Shown: one piece after another, positions 1 through 10,226 of the stretch
Position numbering within the stretch: position 1 is the stretch's first letter
Layout: every line of letters begins with the position of its first letter
Source of the DNA: Basidiobolus meristosporus CBS 931.73
Taxonomy: Eukaryota; Basidiobolomycota; Basidiobolomycetes; Basidiobolales; Basidiobolaceae
DNA length: 34,060 nt
Reading direction: 5' to 3'
Assembly: GCA_002104905.1 (NCBI GenBank)
Contig: MCFE01000806.1
Span: 1 to 34,060 of the forward strand
The notes under the pieces: generated by a model
Database searches by the model: none
Told to the model about the DNA's origin: nothing
Seen by the model: only the letters and a program-made list of their open reading frames with translations
Position numbers and translations under genes: made by a program

Positions 1-39
1 CTCCTAATCACTTCCAATATCTCCAACACTCTTACAACA
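1..39 (+). repeat. CopA-0 5' LTR, last 39 bp
   Basis: The window opens inside the 5' LTR of the oldest CopA copy. These bases match the last part of the full CopA LTRs at 618-950 and 5680-6028 and end in the same CTTACAACA, directly followed by the primer-binding site. The rest of this LTR lies outside the window. Confidence 0.85.
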
Positions 40-51
40 GGTTATGAGCCC
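40..51 (+). other. Primer-binding site of CopA-0 (half-tRNA-iMet type)
   Basis: GGTTATGAGCCC follows the LTR end with no gap. It is the reverse complement of GGGCUCAUAACC, the anticodon stem-loop of eukaryotic initiator tRNA-Met, as in yeast iMet. Drosophila copia and yeast Ty5 are known to prime from a cleaved 5' half of this tRNA, so the same priming is inferred here. The motif recurs at 951, 6029 and 26362. Confidence 0.8.
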
Positions 52-69
52 AAGCTGTCACTCTCTGCA

Positions 70-617
70 ATGTCTGCTACTGCTATTACTGGAATCTTTC
101 CCTCTGCTGAAAAGTTGGATGGATCTAACTACCCAGTGTGGATGGTGAAGATGAAGATGCTGCTACAAGAAAGAGGCCTTTGGATATTGTCATGGGGGAA
201 GAATGCCCTCCTAAAAACATGGGAGAGGAAGCCTTAAAGTACCAGAAGAAAGAACAAAGTGCCCTTTAACTGCATTTGCCTTAATGTTGAAGACAAATTG
301 CTAATTCAATGCTCAAGAGCAAAAATGGCAAAGAATGCCTGGAAGGCATTAGAAGACACCTACCAGTCATGTTCAGCTGTTAAGAAAATGCATGTGAGAC
401 AAAAATACTTTACTACCAAGATGCTGCCAGGAGAAGAAATGAAAAATCTAATTAACAGAATTACCCTGCTGGTAGATAAAATGGAATCTGTGGGCATACC
501 AGCTACTGATGAGGATGTGATAGTTACCATCCTGATTAGCCTGACAGACAAGTTTCAGGGCCTTGTATAAGCCCTAGAGTCCAGAACTGAAGATTTGACC
601 TTAAATTATGTATATGG
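70..617 (+). pseudogene. CopA-0 gag, N-terminal part (broken)
   Basis: This is the first third of a Ty1/copia Gag of the UBN2/DUF4219 type. The start at ATG 70 lies 18 bp after the primer site and gives MSATAIT, then the family motif LDGSNYPVW and LLQERGLW. One base is missing near 190 (tttggat against tttgggat in the sister copies), so the frame is lost. An extra base near 257 restores it, and the frame then runs open to a TAA at 568-570 where the sister copies have TCA. The gene is cut at 617 by insertion of CopA-1 and resumes at 5288. At codon 8 this copy has GGA, whereas CopA-1 and CopA-2 share a TGA stop. Confidence 0.85.
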
Positions 618-950
618 TGTTGTAAAAAATTTGTATTTCCACCTAAATATTCACCTAACTTAGTCACTTAGATCATTACCCTTAAATCCTAGAGAATACT
701 GACCAAATTCCTTGTCAGGATTTACTTGGAATATTTACCCAGAACATGAAAATTAGATAAGTTGTCCAAACTGCCCCAAACTTTGAACACATGTTCTTGG
801 GACCATTCTTAACCTATTCTATGTGTTTGTAATGCCAAGATCAGGTAAAAGTATAAATACTACTTTTACATTTAATAAATCATTAAGTGAAAACCACATA
901 ATCTACTTGTTCTCCCAATCACTTCCAATATCTCCAAGACTCTTACAACA
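618..950 (+). repeat. CopA-1 5' LTR
   Basis: This is a 333-bp LTR with TG...CA ends. It lacks about 17 bp present in the 3' partner, around 737, where the partner has an insert between AATATTT and ACCCAGAAC. It contains TATAAATA at 852-859 and AATAAA at 874-879, a compact promoter and poly(A) arrangement shared by all CopA LTRs. Confidence 0.92.
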
Positions 951-962
951 GGTTATGAGCCC
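951..962 (+). other. CopA-1 primer-binding site (half-tRNA-iMet)
   Basis: GGTTATGAGCCC immediately follows the 5' LTR. It is complementary to the anticodon arm of initiator tRNA-Met and not to a tRNA 3' end, which would begin TGG. Confidence 0.8.
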
Positions 963-981
963 CAAGCTGTCACTCTCTGCA

Positions 982-1878
982 ATGTCTGCTACTGCTATTA
1001 CTTGAATTTTTCCCTCTGCTGAAAAGTTGGATGGATCTAACTACCAAGTGTGGAAGGTGAAGATGAAGATGCTGCTACAAGAAAGAGGCCTTTGGGATAT
1101 TGTCATGGGAGAAGAATGCCCTCCTTAAAACGTGGGAGAGGAAGCCTTAAAGTACCAGAAGAAAGAACAAAGTGCCTTCAACTGCATTTGCCTTAATGTC
1201 AAGGACAAATTGCTAATTCAATGCTCAAGAGCAAAAACGGCAAAGAATGCCTGGAAAGCATTAGAAGACACCTACCAGTCATGTTCAGCTGCCAAGAAAA
1301 TGTATCTGAGACAAAAATTCTTTACTACAAAGATGCTGCCAGGAGAAGAAATGAACAATCTAATTAACAGGATTACCCTGCTGGTAGATGAGATGGAATC
1401 TGGGGGCGTACCAACTACTGATGAGGATGTGATAGTTACCATCCTGAATAGCCTGACAGACAAGTGTCAGGGCCTTGTATCAGCCCTAGAGTCCAAAGCT
1501 GAAGATTTGACCTTAAATTACGTATATGGAAGGCTCCTGGATGAAGAATTAAGAAAATCAAGCAACAATAAGAAGGAAAAAGAAAATGCTTTAATAAGCA
1601 ATGATAACCAGCAAAGGAGGTACCCAATACCCTACAAAGGTAACAGCAACCTATTTTGCAACTACTGCAATAGGAAAGGACACACATCAGACCGGTGTCT
1701 CAAAAAGAGAGATTATCAGCAAAAGAAGCCTGAATACAGAAATGCTGCAACAACTGAAGATAGACTATTCATATCTGCACTAAATATGACCACAAACAAG
1801 GATTCTCAGATGTGGTATATTGACTCTGGAGCATCTCAACACTTTACACACCAAAAAGAACTTTTTACCCAATATTAA
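982..1878 (+). pseudogene. CopA-1 gag and protease
   Basis: This segment encodes the capsid-like Gag and the aspartic protease. The reading frame begins at ATG 982 but meets TGA at 1003-1005, shared with CopA-2, and TAA at 1126-1128. From 1132 it is open for 248 codons. The nucleocapsid zinc knuckle is a complete CX2CX4HX4C (CNYCNRKGHTSDRC, 1657-1698). The protease active site WYIDSGASQHF has its Asp at 1822-1824. The frame ends at a TAA at 1876-1878 where CopA-2 has CAA. Translation could only begin at a downstream ATG or by readthrough, so I treat the gene as inactive. Confidence 0.88.
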
Positions 1879-3103
1879 GAAATTCCAATCAAGAAGGTTT
1901 TCATGGGTGACAATAGAACACTTGATGCAGTGGGAGAAGGAACTGTCCAAGTAAACCTTAGAAGCAGTGAAGGAAGCCATACACTGACCTTTAAAGAAGT
2001 ACTCTATGTACCAGAAATAGCCAGGAACCTACTCTCTGTAAGCAAGGCCACAGCAGAAGGACTCCGTTTCAGTTTTGACAATTCTGGATGCAGGATCACT
2101 GATCAAAATGGTGCCCATATTGCTTTGGGCATCAGAGATCAGAATCTATACAAGTTGACTTATATTCCATCATATCTGGAAGCCAATATAAGTAACTTAA
2201 ATGAAGAAATACCAATGCTTTGGCACAGGAGATTTGGACACATCAATTTTGATTATTTGCGCAAATTGATCAAAGATCAGCTAATTTCTGGAGTGAAAAT
2301 TGATCCCCAAGCTAGTTTGGAGCACTGTGAAGGCTGCATATATGGGAAACAAGCCAGACAACTGTTCAATAGCTCTGGGTTATATCAAAACTAAGAAAAA
2401 ATTAGATCTAATTCACTCAGATCTATGTGGACCTATGCAAAATTTATCCTTAGGCGGGATGAAGTATCTCATCACTTTTATTGATGATTATACAAGATGC
2501 ACATGTGTCTACTTCATTGAGAGAAAGGAAGAAGCTCTGTCTAAGCTCAGGGAGTTTAAAGCCATGGTGGAGAGAGAAACTGGTGAAAAAATCAAGAAAA
2601 TATGCTCTGACAATGGTGGAGAATATACCTCAAAACTCTTCATCCACTTCTGCAAAATTCATGGGATAAAGCAAGAGACTACAGTACCATACTCCCCACA
2701 GCAAAATGGAGTGGCAGAACAAGCTAACAGATCAATAATTGATATGGCAAGATCTATGATCCATGATCAAAAATTATCCTATGATTTTTGGGCGGAATCA
2801 GTTGCCACTGCTGTATACCTTAAAAATAGGAGTTATAACCAAATACTTCATGCTTCTGCTCCATTTGAAGCAGGGTATGGATACAGACCAAGGGCAGAAC
2901 ATCTAAGAATATTTGGGTGTACAGCATATGCCAAAAAACTGGCAGGAAATCAGTCAAAATTTGAGCCAAAAAGTGTAAAATGCATATATTTGGGCTACTG
3001 CAATGAGAGTAAGGAATACAGACTCTACAATACCAAAGCAAAGAAGCTGATCAAGTCCAGGGATGTGTTGTTTGATAAAATTCAAAATTTTCACAAAAAA
3101 TGA
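1879..3103 (+). pseudogene. CopA-1 protease end and integrase (frameshifted)
   Basis: After the TAA at 1876 the frame reopens through the protease C-terminal half and the GAG-pre-integrase zinc domain: LWHRRFGHINF has both His (2224 and 2239) and CEGC supplies both Cys (2326 and 2335). An extra base near 2380 (GGTTATATC against GGTTAATC) shifts the frame. The catalytic core then continues in a second frame from about 2386. All three acidic residues of the D,D-35-E integrase triad are present: Asp in HSDLCGP (2420), Asp in CSDNGGEY (2609) and Glu in NGVAEQAN (2717). A one-base deletion near 3080 ends this frame at 3103 and returns reading to the RT frame. The domain is catalytically complete but interrupted. 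Confidence 0.88.
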
Positions 3104-4926
3104 CATTATATGATGACAAAAATTTGATCTCAAGTCCACCAATTGTCAGGATTAAATCAGAGCAAAACAATGAAAATTTTTTCACTCCAGAGAACTCTAC
3201 AACCGTGGTTCAGCCAGAATCAGTTCCCAGAAATATCCCAGAAGTGATCATTCCAGTATCAAATGCCCGGAGATCCAATTGGACAAGAAATAGCCCAAAC
3301 TACTATATCAATGAGGGTACAAACTTAGCCTATGCCTATACAGTCCATATTGATGAACCCCAGACTGTAAAAGAGGCCCTAAATAGCCCACAGACAAAGT
3401 TTTGGAGATCTGCAATGACTGAGGAGTATCAGGCCCTGATGGAAAATCAAACTTGGGACTTAGTCAAATTACCAATCAACCAAAAATCAATTGGATGCAG
3501 ATGGGTCTTCAAGACAAAGTACAAGGCTGATGGTACAATTGAGAGATACAAAGCAAGACTTGTAGCCAAAGGATACTCTCAAACAAAAGGACTTGACTAT
3601 ACTGAGACCTTTGCACCAGTCACCAAGTTTAATTCCATCAGATTAATTTTGGCTATTGCAGCCAAATATAAGTTTTTCATTCATCAAATTGATGTAAAAA
3701 CTGCATTTTTGAATGGAGAACTTGATGAGGACGTGTATATGGACCAGCCTAATGGGTTTGTTGACCAAGATAACCCCCACTTGGTCTGCAAGCTTAAAAA
3801 GTCACTATATGGTCTCAAACAATCACCAAGAGCATGGAATTGCAAGATAGATTCTTATTTGGAATCCTGGAGTTTCAAAAGAAGTAATGCTGACTATAGT
3901 ATATACTATAAGCCAGATAGAGCAAATCCAGTTCTATTAGCTCTGTATGTGGATGATCTTATTATAGCCGCCAATAACCTAGAAACATTGGAAGAGACTA
4001 AATCAAGCCTATCTAAGGAGTTCAAGATGTCCAATCTAGGAGAACTTAGTTACTACTTAGGGATTAAGTTCTCAATAGACAGAAGTACCCAGACTATTAC
4101 CCTAAGCCAATCCAAGTATATTCAAGATATACTAAAGAAGTACAAAATGGAAGACTGTAAACCGGCAGCTACCCCAATGGAGACAAACCTTAACTTGGTC
4201 AAAACTCAACTAAATCAAGAGAACTTGGTGCCATCTGAAAGCCCTGACTTTCCTTATCAATCTATGGCTGGCTGTCTGATGTATATCATGCTTGGAACAC
4301 GTCCAGATATCTCATATTCAGTGGGAGTTGTCAGCCAACATAATCAGAACTATGGATCTGATCATATTGCAGCAGTTAAGCGGATTTTTAGATACCTAAA
4401 AGGAACTGCTGGTATCTGCTTAAGATACACTGATAAGGACTCAAAACATGATCTTGTGGGATACTCTGATGCAGATTGGGAACAAAATTTAGAAGACAGA
4501 AGATCCACCACAGGATACACCTTTCTTTACTGTAAAGGAGCAATTTCATGGAATTCAAGAAAGCAACCAAACGTAGAACTTTCCACCATAGAGGCAGAGT
4601 ATATGGCAGCCTATGAAGCTACAAAAGAAGAAATGTGGTTAAGAAAGCTGTTTACATATTTAGGCCTATGTCAAAAAACGCCTATTACTTTATTTCAAGA
4701 TAATCAAGGATGTATACAATTAGGTAGAAATCCAACTTTTCATGCTAGAACCAAGCACATAGATATTAGACATCATTTCATATGTGAAGCTATAAAGAAT
4801 AACTTAGTTAGCTTAGTTTACTGTCCTACAGATGAAATGATTGCAGACATATTTACCAAACTATTAGCTAGAGACAAGTTTGAATATCTTAGGTCAAAAT
4901 TAGGACTAGTCAGTATGAACATTTAG
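3100..4926 (+). pseudogene. CopA-1 reverse transcriptase and RNase H (open 608 codons)
   Basis: This is the longest open copia frame in the window. After a variable linker (about residues 1-80) comes RVT_2: GCRWVFKTKYKADG, RYKARLVAKGYSQ and DVKTAFLNGELDEDVY, then the catalytic YVDD box at 3946-3957 and the YYLGIKF and SKYIQDILKKYKMEDC motifs. The copia RNase H follows: YSDADWEQN with its first Asp at 4468, RRSTTGY, STIEAEYMA and HIDIRHHF. The stop at 4924-4926 lies 11 bp before the 3' LTR. RT copies element RNA into cDNA in the virus-like particle and RNase H removes the RNA. The frame has no natural start of its own. It is the 3' part of a Gag-Pol polyprotein, so it is unlikely to be expressed here. 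Confidence 0.92.
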
Positions 4927-4937
4927 CTTAGTGGGAG

Positions 4938-5287
4938 TGTTGTAAGAAATTTGTATTTCAACCTAAATATTCACCTAACTTAGTCACTTGGATCATTACC
5001 TTCATATCCTAGAGAATACTGGCCAAATTTCTTGTCAGGATTTACTTAGAATATTTTCATCAAAATACCAGGTACCCAGAACATGAAAATTCTCAAAGTT
5101 GTCCAAACAGCCCCAAGCTTTGAACACATGTTCTTGGGACCTTCCTTAACCTATTCTACGTGTTTGTAATGCCAAGATCAGGTAAAAGTATAAATACTAC
5201 TTTTACATTCAATAAATCATTAAGTGAAAACCACATAATCTACTTGTTCTCCCAATCACTTCCAATATCTCCATGACTCTTACAACA
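4938..5287 (+). repeat. CopA-1 3' LTR
   Basis: This is a 350-bp LTR, TGTTGTAAGA...CTTACAACA. It is the reference-length CopA LTR, equal to 9877-10226. It is followed by TAGGGAAGGCTCC, where CopA-0 resumes. Confidence 0.92.
5180..5216 (+). promoter_or_regulatory. CopA LTR promoter and poly(A) block
   Basis: TATAAATA (5189-5196) is followed 14 bp later by AATAAA (5211-5216), so transcription start and polyadenylation signals sit almost on top of each other, as expected for a very short R region. The TATA box lies in the loop of an imperfect inverted repeat, TAAAAGTA...TACTTTTA, present in every CopA LTR here. The promoter role is inferred from position and motif. Confidence 0.55.
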
Positions 5288-5679
5288 TAGGGAAGGCTCC
5301 TGGATGAAGAATTAAGAAAATCAAGCAACAATAAGAAAGAAAAAGAAAATGCTTTATTAAGCAATGATAACCAACAAAGGAGGTACCCAAGGCCCTACAA
5401 AGGCAACAGCAACCTGTTTTGCAACTGCTGCAAAAGGAAAGGACACACATCAGACCGGTGTCTCAAAAAAAAAGATAATCAGCAAAAGAAGTCTGAATAT
5501 GGAAATGCTGCAACAGCTGAAGATAGACTATTCATATCTGCACCAAATTTGACCACAAACAAGGATTCTCAGATGTGGTATATTGAGTCTGGAGCATTGC
5601 AACACTTTACACACCAAAGAGAACTTTTTGCCCAATACCAAGAAATTCCAATTAAGGAGGTTTTCATGGGTGACAATAG
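5288..5679 (+). pseudogene. CopA-0 gag C-terminus and protease start (middle piece)
   Basis: CopA-0 resumes here between the two nested copies and is cut again at 5679 by CopA-2. From 5291 to 5679 the frame is fully open, about 130 codons. The zinc knuckle is intact (CNCCKRKGHTSDRC, 5420-5461). The protease motif reads WYIESGALQHF, so the catalytic Asp of DSG is Glu (GAG at 5585-5587), which should abolish aspartic protease activity. The first bases TAGGG are the target-site copy made by CopA-1, and the last bases AATAG are the one made by CopA-2. Confidence 0.88.
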
Positions 5680-6028
5680 TGTTGTAAAAATTTGTATTTC
5701 CACCTAAATACTCATCTAACTTAGTCACTTAGATCATTACCTTTATATCCTAGAGAATACTGACCAAATTCCTTGTTGGGATTTACCTAGAATATTTTCA
5801 CCAAAATGCCAGGTACCCAGAACATCAAAATTCTCAATGTTGTCCAAACCACCCGAAACTTTGCATACAGGTTCTTGGGACCTTCTGTAACCTATTCTAC
5901 GTGTTTGTAGTGCCAAGACCATGTAAAAGTATAAATACTACTTTTACATTCAATATATCCTTAAGTGAAAACCACATAATCTACTTGTCCTCCTAATCAC
6001 TTCCAATGTCTCCAACACTCTTACAACA
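5680..6028 (+). repeat. CopA-2 5' LTR
   Basis: This is a 349-bp LTR, TGTTGTAAAAATT...CTTACAACA. Its last ~45 bp, with the CTCCTAATCACTTCC and CCAACACTC variants, resemble the CopA-0 LTR end at 1-39 more than its own 3' partner. That hints at exchange between copies. Confidence 0.92.
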
Positions 6029-6040
6029 GGTTATGAGCCC
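6029..6040 (+). other. CopA-2 primer-binding site (half-tRNA-iMet)
   Basis: GGTTATGAGCCC abuts the 5' LTR and is identical to the other CopA primer sites. Confidence 0.8.
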
Positions 6041-6059
6041 CAAGCTGTCACTCTCTGCA

Positions 6060-6751
6060 ATGTCTACTACTGCTATTACTTGAATTTTTCCCTCTGCTGA
6101 AAAGTTGGATGGATCTAACTACTAAGTGTGGAAGATGAAGATGAAGATGCTGCTACAAGAAAGAGGCCTTTGGGATATTGTCATGGGAGAAGAATGCCCT
6201 CCTAATTTCAGGAGTAAAAATGATCCCCCAGCTAATTTGGAGCACTGTGAGGCCTGCATATATAGGAAACCAGTCAGACATCCGTTCAAGAGCTCTGGGT
6301 TAATCAAAACTAAGAAAAAATCAGATCTAATTCACTGGAATCTGTGGGTGCACCAACTACTGATGAGGATGTGATAGTTACCATCCTGAATAGCCTGACA
6401 GACAAGTTTCAGGGCCTTGTATCAGCCCTAGAGTCCAGAACTGAAGATTTGACCTTAAATTATGTATATGGAAGGCTCCTGGATGAAGAATTAAGAAAAT
6501 CAAGCAACAATAGCATGGAAGAAGAAAATGCTTTAATAAGCAATGATAACCAACAAAGGAGGTACCCAAGACCCTACAAAGGCAACAGCAACCTGTTTTG
6601 TAACTACTGCAAAAGGAAAGGACGCACATCAGACCGGTGTCTCAATAAGAAAGATAATCAGAAAAAGAAGCCTGAATATGGAAATGCTGTAACAACTGAA
6701 GATAGACTATTCATATATGCACTAAATTTGACCACAAACAAGGATTCTTAG
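6060..6751 (+). pseudogene. CopA-2 gag, with an integrase-derived mosaic block
   Basis: Gag starts at ATG 6060 but has TGA at 6081-6083 (shared with CopA-1) and TAA in AACTACTAAGTG near 6121. At 6204-6336 about 265 bp of gag are replaced by a 133-bp piece of integrase sequence. Gag resumes at GGAATCTGTGGG and is open from 6344 to a TAG at 6749-6751, where CopA-1 has CAG. The zinc knuckle has lost its His (CNYCKRKGRTSDRC, His to Arg). The product cannot be a normal Gag. Confidence 0.87.
6204..6336 (+). repeat. Mosaic block copied from CopA-0 integrase
   Basis: This 133-bp block matches 10598-10730 with a single difference by eye (CTAATTTGG against CTAGTTTGG). The match includes the one-base deletion typical of CopA-0. 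It differs at many positions from CopA-2's own integrase region near 7220-7355. Both junctions fall on short shared words, CTAA on the left and CACT on the right, so template switching or gene conversion is likely. Confidence 0.85.
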
Positions 6752-7928
6752 ATGTGGTATATTGACTCTGGAGCATCTCAGCACTTTACACACCAAAAAG
6801 AACTTTTTACCCAAAATCAAGAAATTCCAATTAAGAAGGTTGTCATGGGTGACAACAGAACACTTGATGTAGTGGGAAAAGGAACTATCCAAGTAAACCT
6901 TAGAAGCAGTGAAGGAAGCCATACACTGACCTTTAAAGAAGTACTCTATGTACCAGAAATAGCCAAGAACCTACTCTCTGTAAGCAAGGCCACAGCAGAA
7001 TGACTCAGTTTCAGTTTTGGCAATTCTGGATGCAAGATTACTGATCAAAATGGTGCCCATATTGCTTTGGGCATCAGAGATCAGAATTGATACAAGTTGA
7101 CTTATATTCCATCCTATCTGGAAGCCAATATAAGTAACTTAAATGAAGAAATACCAATGCTTTGGCGCAGGAGATTTGGACACATCAATTTTGATTATTT
7201 GCGCAAAATGATCAAAGATCAGCTAATTTCTGGAGTAAAATTGATACCCCAGCTAATTTGGAGCACTGTGAAGCCCGCATATATGGGAAACAAGCCAGAC
7301 AACTGTTCAATAGCTCTGGGTTAATCAAAACTAAGAAAATATCAGATCTAATTCACTCACATCTGTGTGGACCTATGCAAAACTTATCCTTAGGCAGGAT
7401 GAAGTATTTCATCACTTTTGTTGATGATTATATAAGATACACATGGGTCTACTTCATTGAGAGAAAGGAAGAAGCTCTGTCTAAGTTCAGGGAGTTTAAA
7501 GTCATGGTGGAGAGAGAAACTGGTGAAAAAATCAAGAAAATACGCTCTGACAATGGTCAAGAATACACCTCAAAACTCTTCATCCACTTCTGCATAATTC
7601 ATGGGATAAAGCAAGAGACTACAGTACCATACTCCCCACAGCAAAATGGAGTAGCAGAATGTGCTAACCAATTAATAATTGATATGGCCAGATCTATGAT
7701 CCATGATCAAAAATTATCCTATGATTTTTGGGTGGAATCAGTTGCCACTGCTGTATACCTTAAATATAGGAGCTATAACAGAATACTTTGTGATTCTGCT
7801 CTATTTGAAGCAGGATAGGGATGCAGACCAAGTGCAGAACATCTAAGAATATTTGGGTTTACAGCATATGCCAAAAAACTGGCCAGAAATCAGTCAAAAT
7901 TTGAGCCAAAAAGTGTAAATACATATTT
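6752..7928 (+). pseudogene. CopA-2 protease and integrase (inactivated)
   Basis: The protease keeps DSGA (Asp at 6764). Stops occur at 7001-7003 (TGA) and 7087-7089 (TGA), the frame shifts near 7245, TAG occurs at 7816-7818, and a base is missing near 7917. Key residues are also changed. The first zinc-binding His is Arg (LWRRRFGH), the CEGC motif has become CEAR, and the first catalytic Asp is His (HSHLCGP against HSDLCGP in CopA-1). The second Asp (RSDNGQEY) and the Glu (NGVAECAN) remain. This copy's integrase would be inactive even if translated. Confidence 0.88.
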
Positions 7929-9865
7929 TTGGGCTACTGCAATGAGTGTAAGGCATACAGACTCTACAATACCAAAGCAAAGAAGCTGATCAAGTCCAGG
8001 GATGTGTTGTTTGATGAAAATTCAAAATTTTCACAAAAAATGACATCAGATGATGAAAAAAATTTGATCTCAAGTTCACCAATGGTTGGGATTGAATCAG
8101 AGCAAAACAATGAAGATATTTTTACTCCAGAGGACTCTACAACCATGGTTCAGCCTGAATCAGTGCACAGGAACATCCCAGAAGTGATCATTCTAGTATC
8201 AAATGCCCGGAGATCCAATCAGACCAGAAATAGCCCAAATTACTATATCAATGAGGGTACAAACTTAGCCTGTGCCTATTCAGTCCATATTGAAGAACCC
8301 CAGACTGTAAAAGAGGCCCTAAATAGCCCTCAGACAAAGTTTTGTAGATCTGCAATGACTGAGGAATATCATGCCCTGATGGAAAATCAAACTTGGGACT
8401 TAGTCAAATTACCAATCAACCAAAAATCAATTGGATGCAGATGGGTCTTCAAGACAAAATACAAGGCTGATGGTACAGTAGAAAGATACAAAGCAAGACT
8501 TGTAGCCAAAGGATACTCTCAAACAAAAGGACTTGACTATACTGAGACCTATGCACCAGTCACCAAGTTTAATTCCATCAGAGTAATATTGGCAATTGCA
8601 GCCAAATATAAGTTTTTCATTCATCAAATGGATGTAAAAACTGCATTTTTGAATGGAGAACTTGATGAGGACGTGTATATGGACCAGCCTGATGGGTTTG
8701 TTGACCAAGATAACCCCCATTTGGTCTACAAGCTTAAAAGTCATTATATGGTCTCAAACAATCACCAAGAGCATGGAATTGCAAAATAGATACTTATTTG
8801 GAATCTTTGAGTTTCAAAAGAAGTAATGCTGACTATAGTAGATACTATAAGCCAGATAGAGCAAATCCAGTTCTATTAGCTCTGTATGTGGATGATCTTA
8901 TTATAGCCGCCAATAACCTAGAAACATTGGAAGAGACTAAGTCCAGCCTATCTAAGGGGTTCAAGATGTCCAATCTAGGAGAACTTAGTTACTACTTAGG
9001 GATTAAGTTCTCCATAGACAGAAGTACCCACACTATCACCCTAAGTCAATCCAAGTATATTCAAGATATACTAAAGAAGTACAAAATGGAAGACTGTAAA
9101 CCGGCAGCTACCACAATGGAGACAAACCTTAACTTGGTCAAAACTCAACCAAATCAAGAGAGCTTGGTGCCATCTGAAAGCCCTGACTTTCCTTATAAAT
9201 CTATGGTTGGCTGTCTGATGTATATCATGCTTGTAACACGTCCAGATATCTCATATTCAGTGGGAGTTGTCAGCCAACATAATCAGAACTATGGATCTGA
9301 TCATATTGCAGCAGTTAAGTGGATTTTTAGATACCTAAAAGGAACTGCTGATATCTGCTTAAGATACACTTATAAGGATTCAGAACAGGATCTGGTGGGA
9401 TACTCTGATGCTGATTGGGGACAAATTTTAGAAGACAGAAGATCTACCACAGGATACACCTTTCTTTACTGTAAAGGAGCAGTTTCATGGAATTCAAGAA
9501 AGCAACCAACCGTAGCACTTTCCACCACAGAGGCAGAGTATATGACAGCCTGTGAAGCTACAAAAGAAGCAATGTGGCTAAGAAAACTTTTCACAGATTT
9601 AGGCCTATGTCAAAAAATGCCTATTACTATATTTCAAGATAATCAAGGATGTATACAATTGGGTAGTAATCCAACTTTTCATGCAAGAACCAAGCACATA
9701 GATATTAGACATCATTTCATATGTGAAGCTATAAAGAATAACTTAGTTAGCTTAGTTTACTGTCCTACAGATGAAATGATTGCAGACATATTTACCAAAC
9801 CATTAGCTGGAGATAAGTTTGAATATCTTAGGTCAAAATTTGGATTAGTCAGTATGAACATTTAG
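7929..9865 (+). pseudogene. CopA-2 reverse transcriptase and RNase H (one frameshift)
   Basis: Two open stretches, 7929-8789 and 8798-9865, are separated by a one-base loss in an A run (CTTAAAAGTC against CTTAAAAAGTC, near 8737). The first holds the linker and the first half of RVT_2, through MDVKTAFLNGELDEDVY. The second holds LYVDDLII, with YVDD at 8885-8896, then the thumb and RNase H with YSDADWGQ (Asp at 9407), STTEAEYM and HIDIRHHF. All RT and RNase H catalytic residues appear present. The stop at 9863-9865 lies 11 bp before the 3' LTR, as in CopA-1. Confidence 0.9.
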
Positions 9866-9876
9866 CTGAGTGGGAG

Positions 9877-10226
9877 TGTTGTAAAAATTTGGAATTCCAC
9901 CTAAATATTCACCTAACTTAGTCACTTAGATCATTACCTTCATATCCTAGAGAATACTGACCAAATTCCTTGTTGGGATTTACCTAGAATATTTTCACCA
10001 AAATGCCAGGTACCCAGAACATCAAAATTCTCAAAGTTGTCCAAACAGCTCCAAATTTTGCACACAGGTTCTTGGGACCTTCCTTAACCTATTCTACGTG
10101 TTTGTAATGCCAAGATCAGGTAAAAGTATAAATACTACTTTTACATTCAATAAATCATTAAGTGAAAACCCACATAATCTACTTGTACTCCCAAACACTT
10201 CCAATATCTCCAAGACTCTTACAACA
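9877..10226 (+). repeat. CopA-2 3' LTR
   Basis: This is a 350-bp LTR with TG...CA ends, TATAAATA and AATAAA near 10127-10155. It is followed directly by the AATAG target-site copy and the CopA-0 protease sequence. Confidence 0.92.

Larger units (their letters stand above)
618..5287 (+). mobile_element. CopA-1, full-length Ty1/copia LTR retrotransposon nested in CopA-0
   Basis: The element has two LTRs (618-950 and 4938-5287), both starting TGTTGTAA and ending TACAACA, a primer site at 951 and a Gag-PR-IN-RT-RNase H coding order. The flanking CopA-0 sequence reads on from ...TATATGG to GGAAGGCTCC, exactly as in the uninterrupted sister copy near 1520. The flanks give a 5-bp target duplication TATGG/TAGGG with one mismatch. 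The LTRs differ by roughly 5% by eye, including a 17-bp deletion in the left one, so this is not a very recent insertion. It carries three stops and two frameshifts in Gag-IN, but its RT-RNase H half is open. Confidence 0.92.
5680..10226 (+). mobile_element. CopA-2, Ty1/copia LTR retrotransposon nested in CopA-0
   Basis: LTRs at 5680-6028 and 9877-10226 bound a complete but damaged copia element. The target-site duplication is perfect: AATAG precedes the left LTR and AATAG follows the right one. The joined flanks restore the CopA-0 protease text GGTGACAATAGAACACTT. The body has a mosaic block in gag, several stops and frameshifts, and substitutions in key integrase residues. LTR divergence is several percent by eye. 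Confidence 0.93.

Noticed and set aside
823-1005. A 60-codon plus-strand open frame spanning the LTR and leader.
   Set aside because: It is LTR and primer-site sequence of CopA-1 read by chance; the similar frame at 10098 has the same origin.
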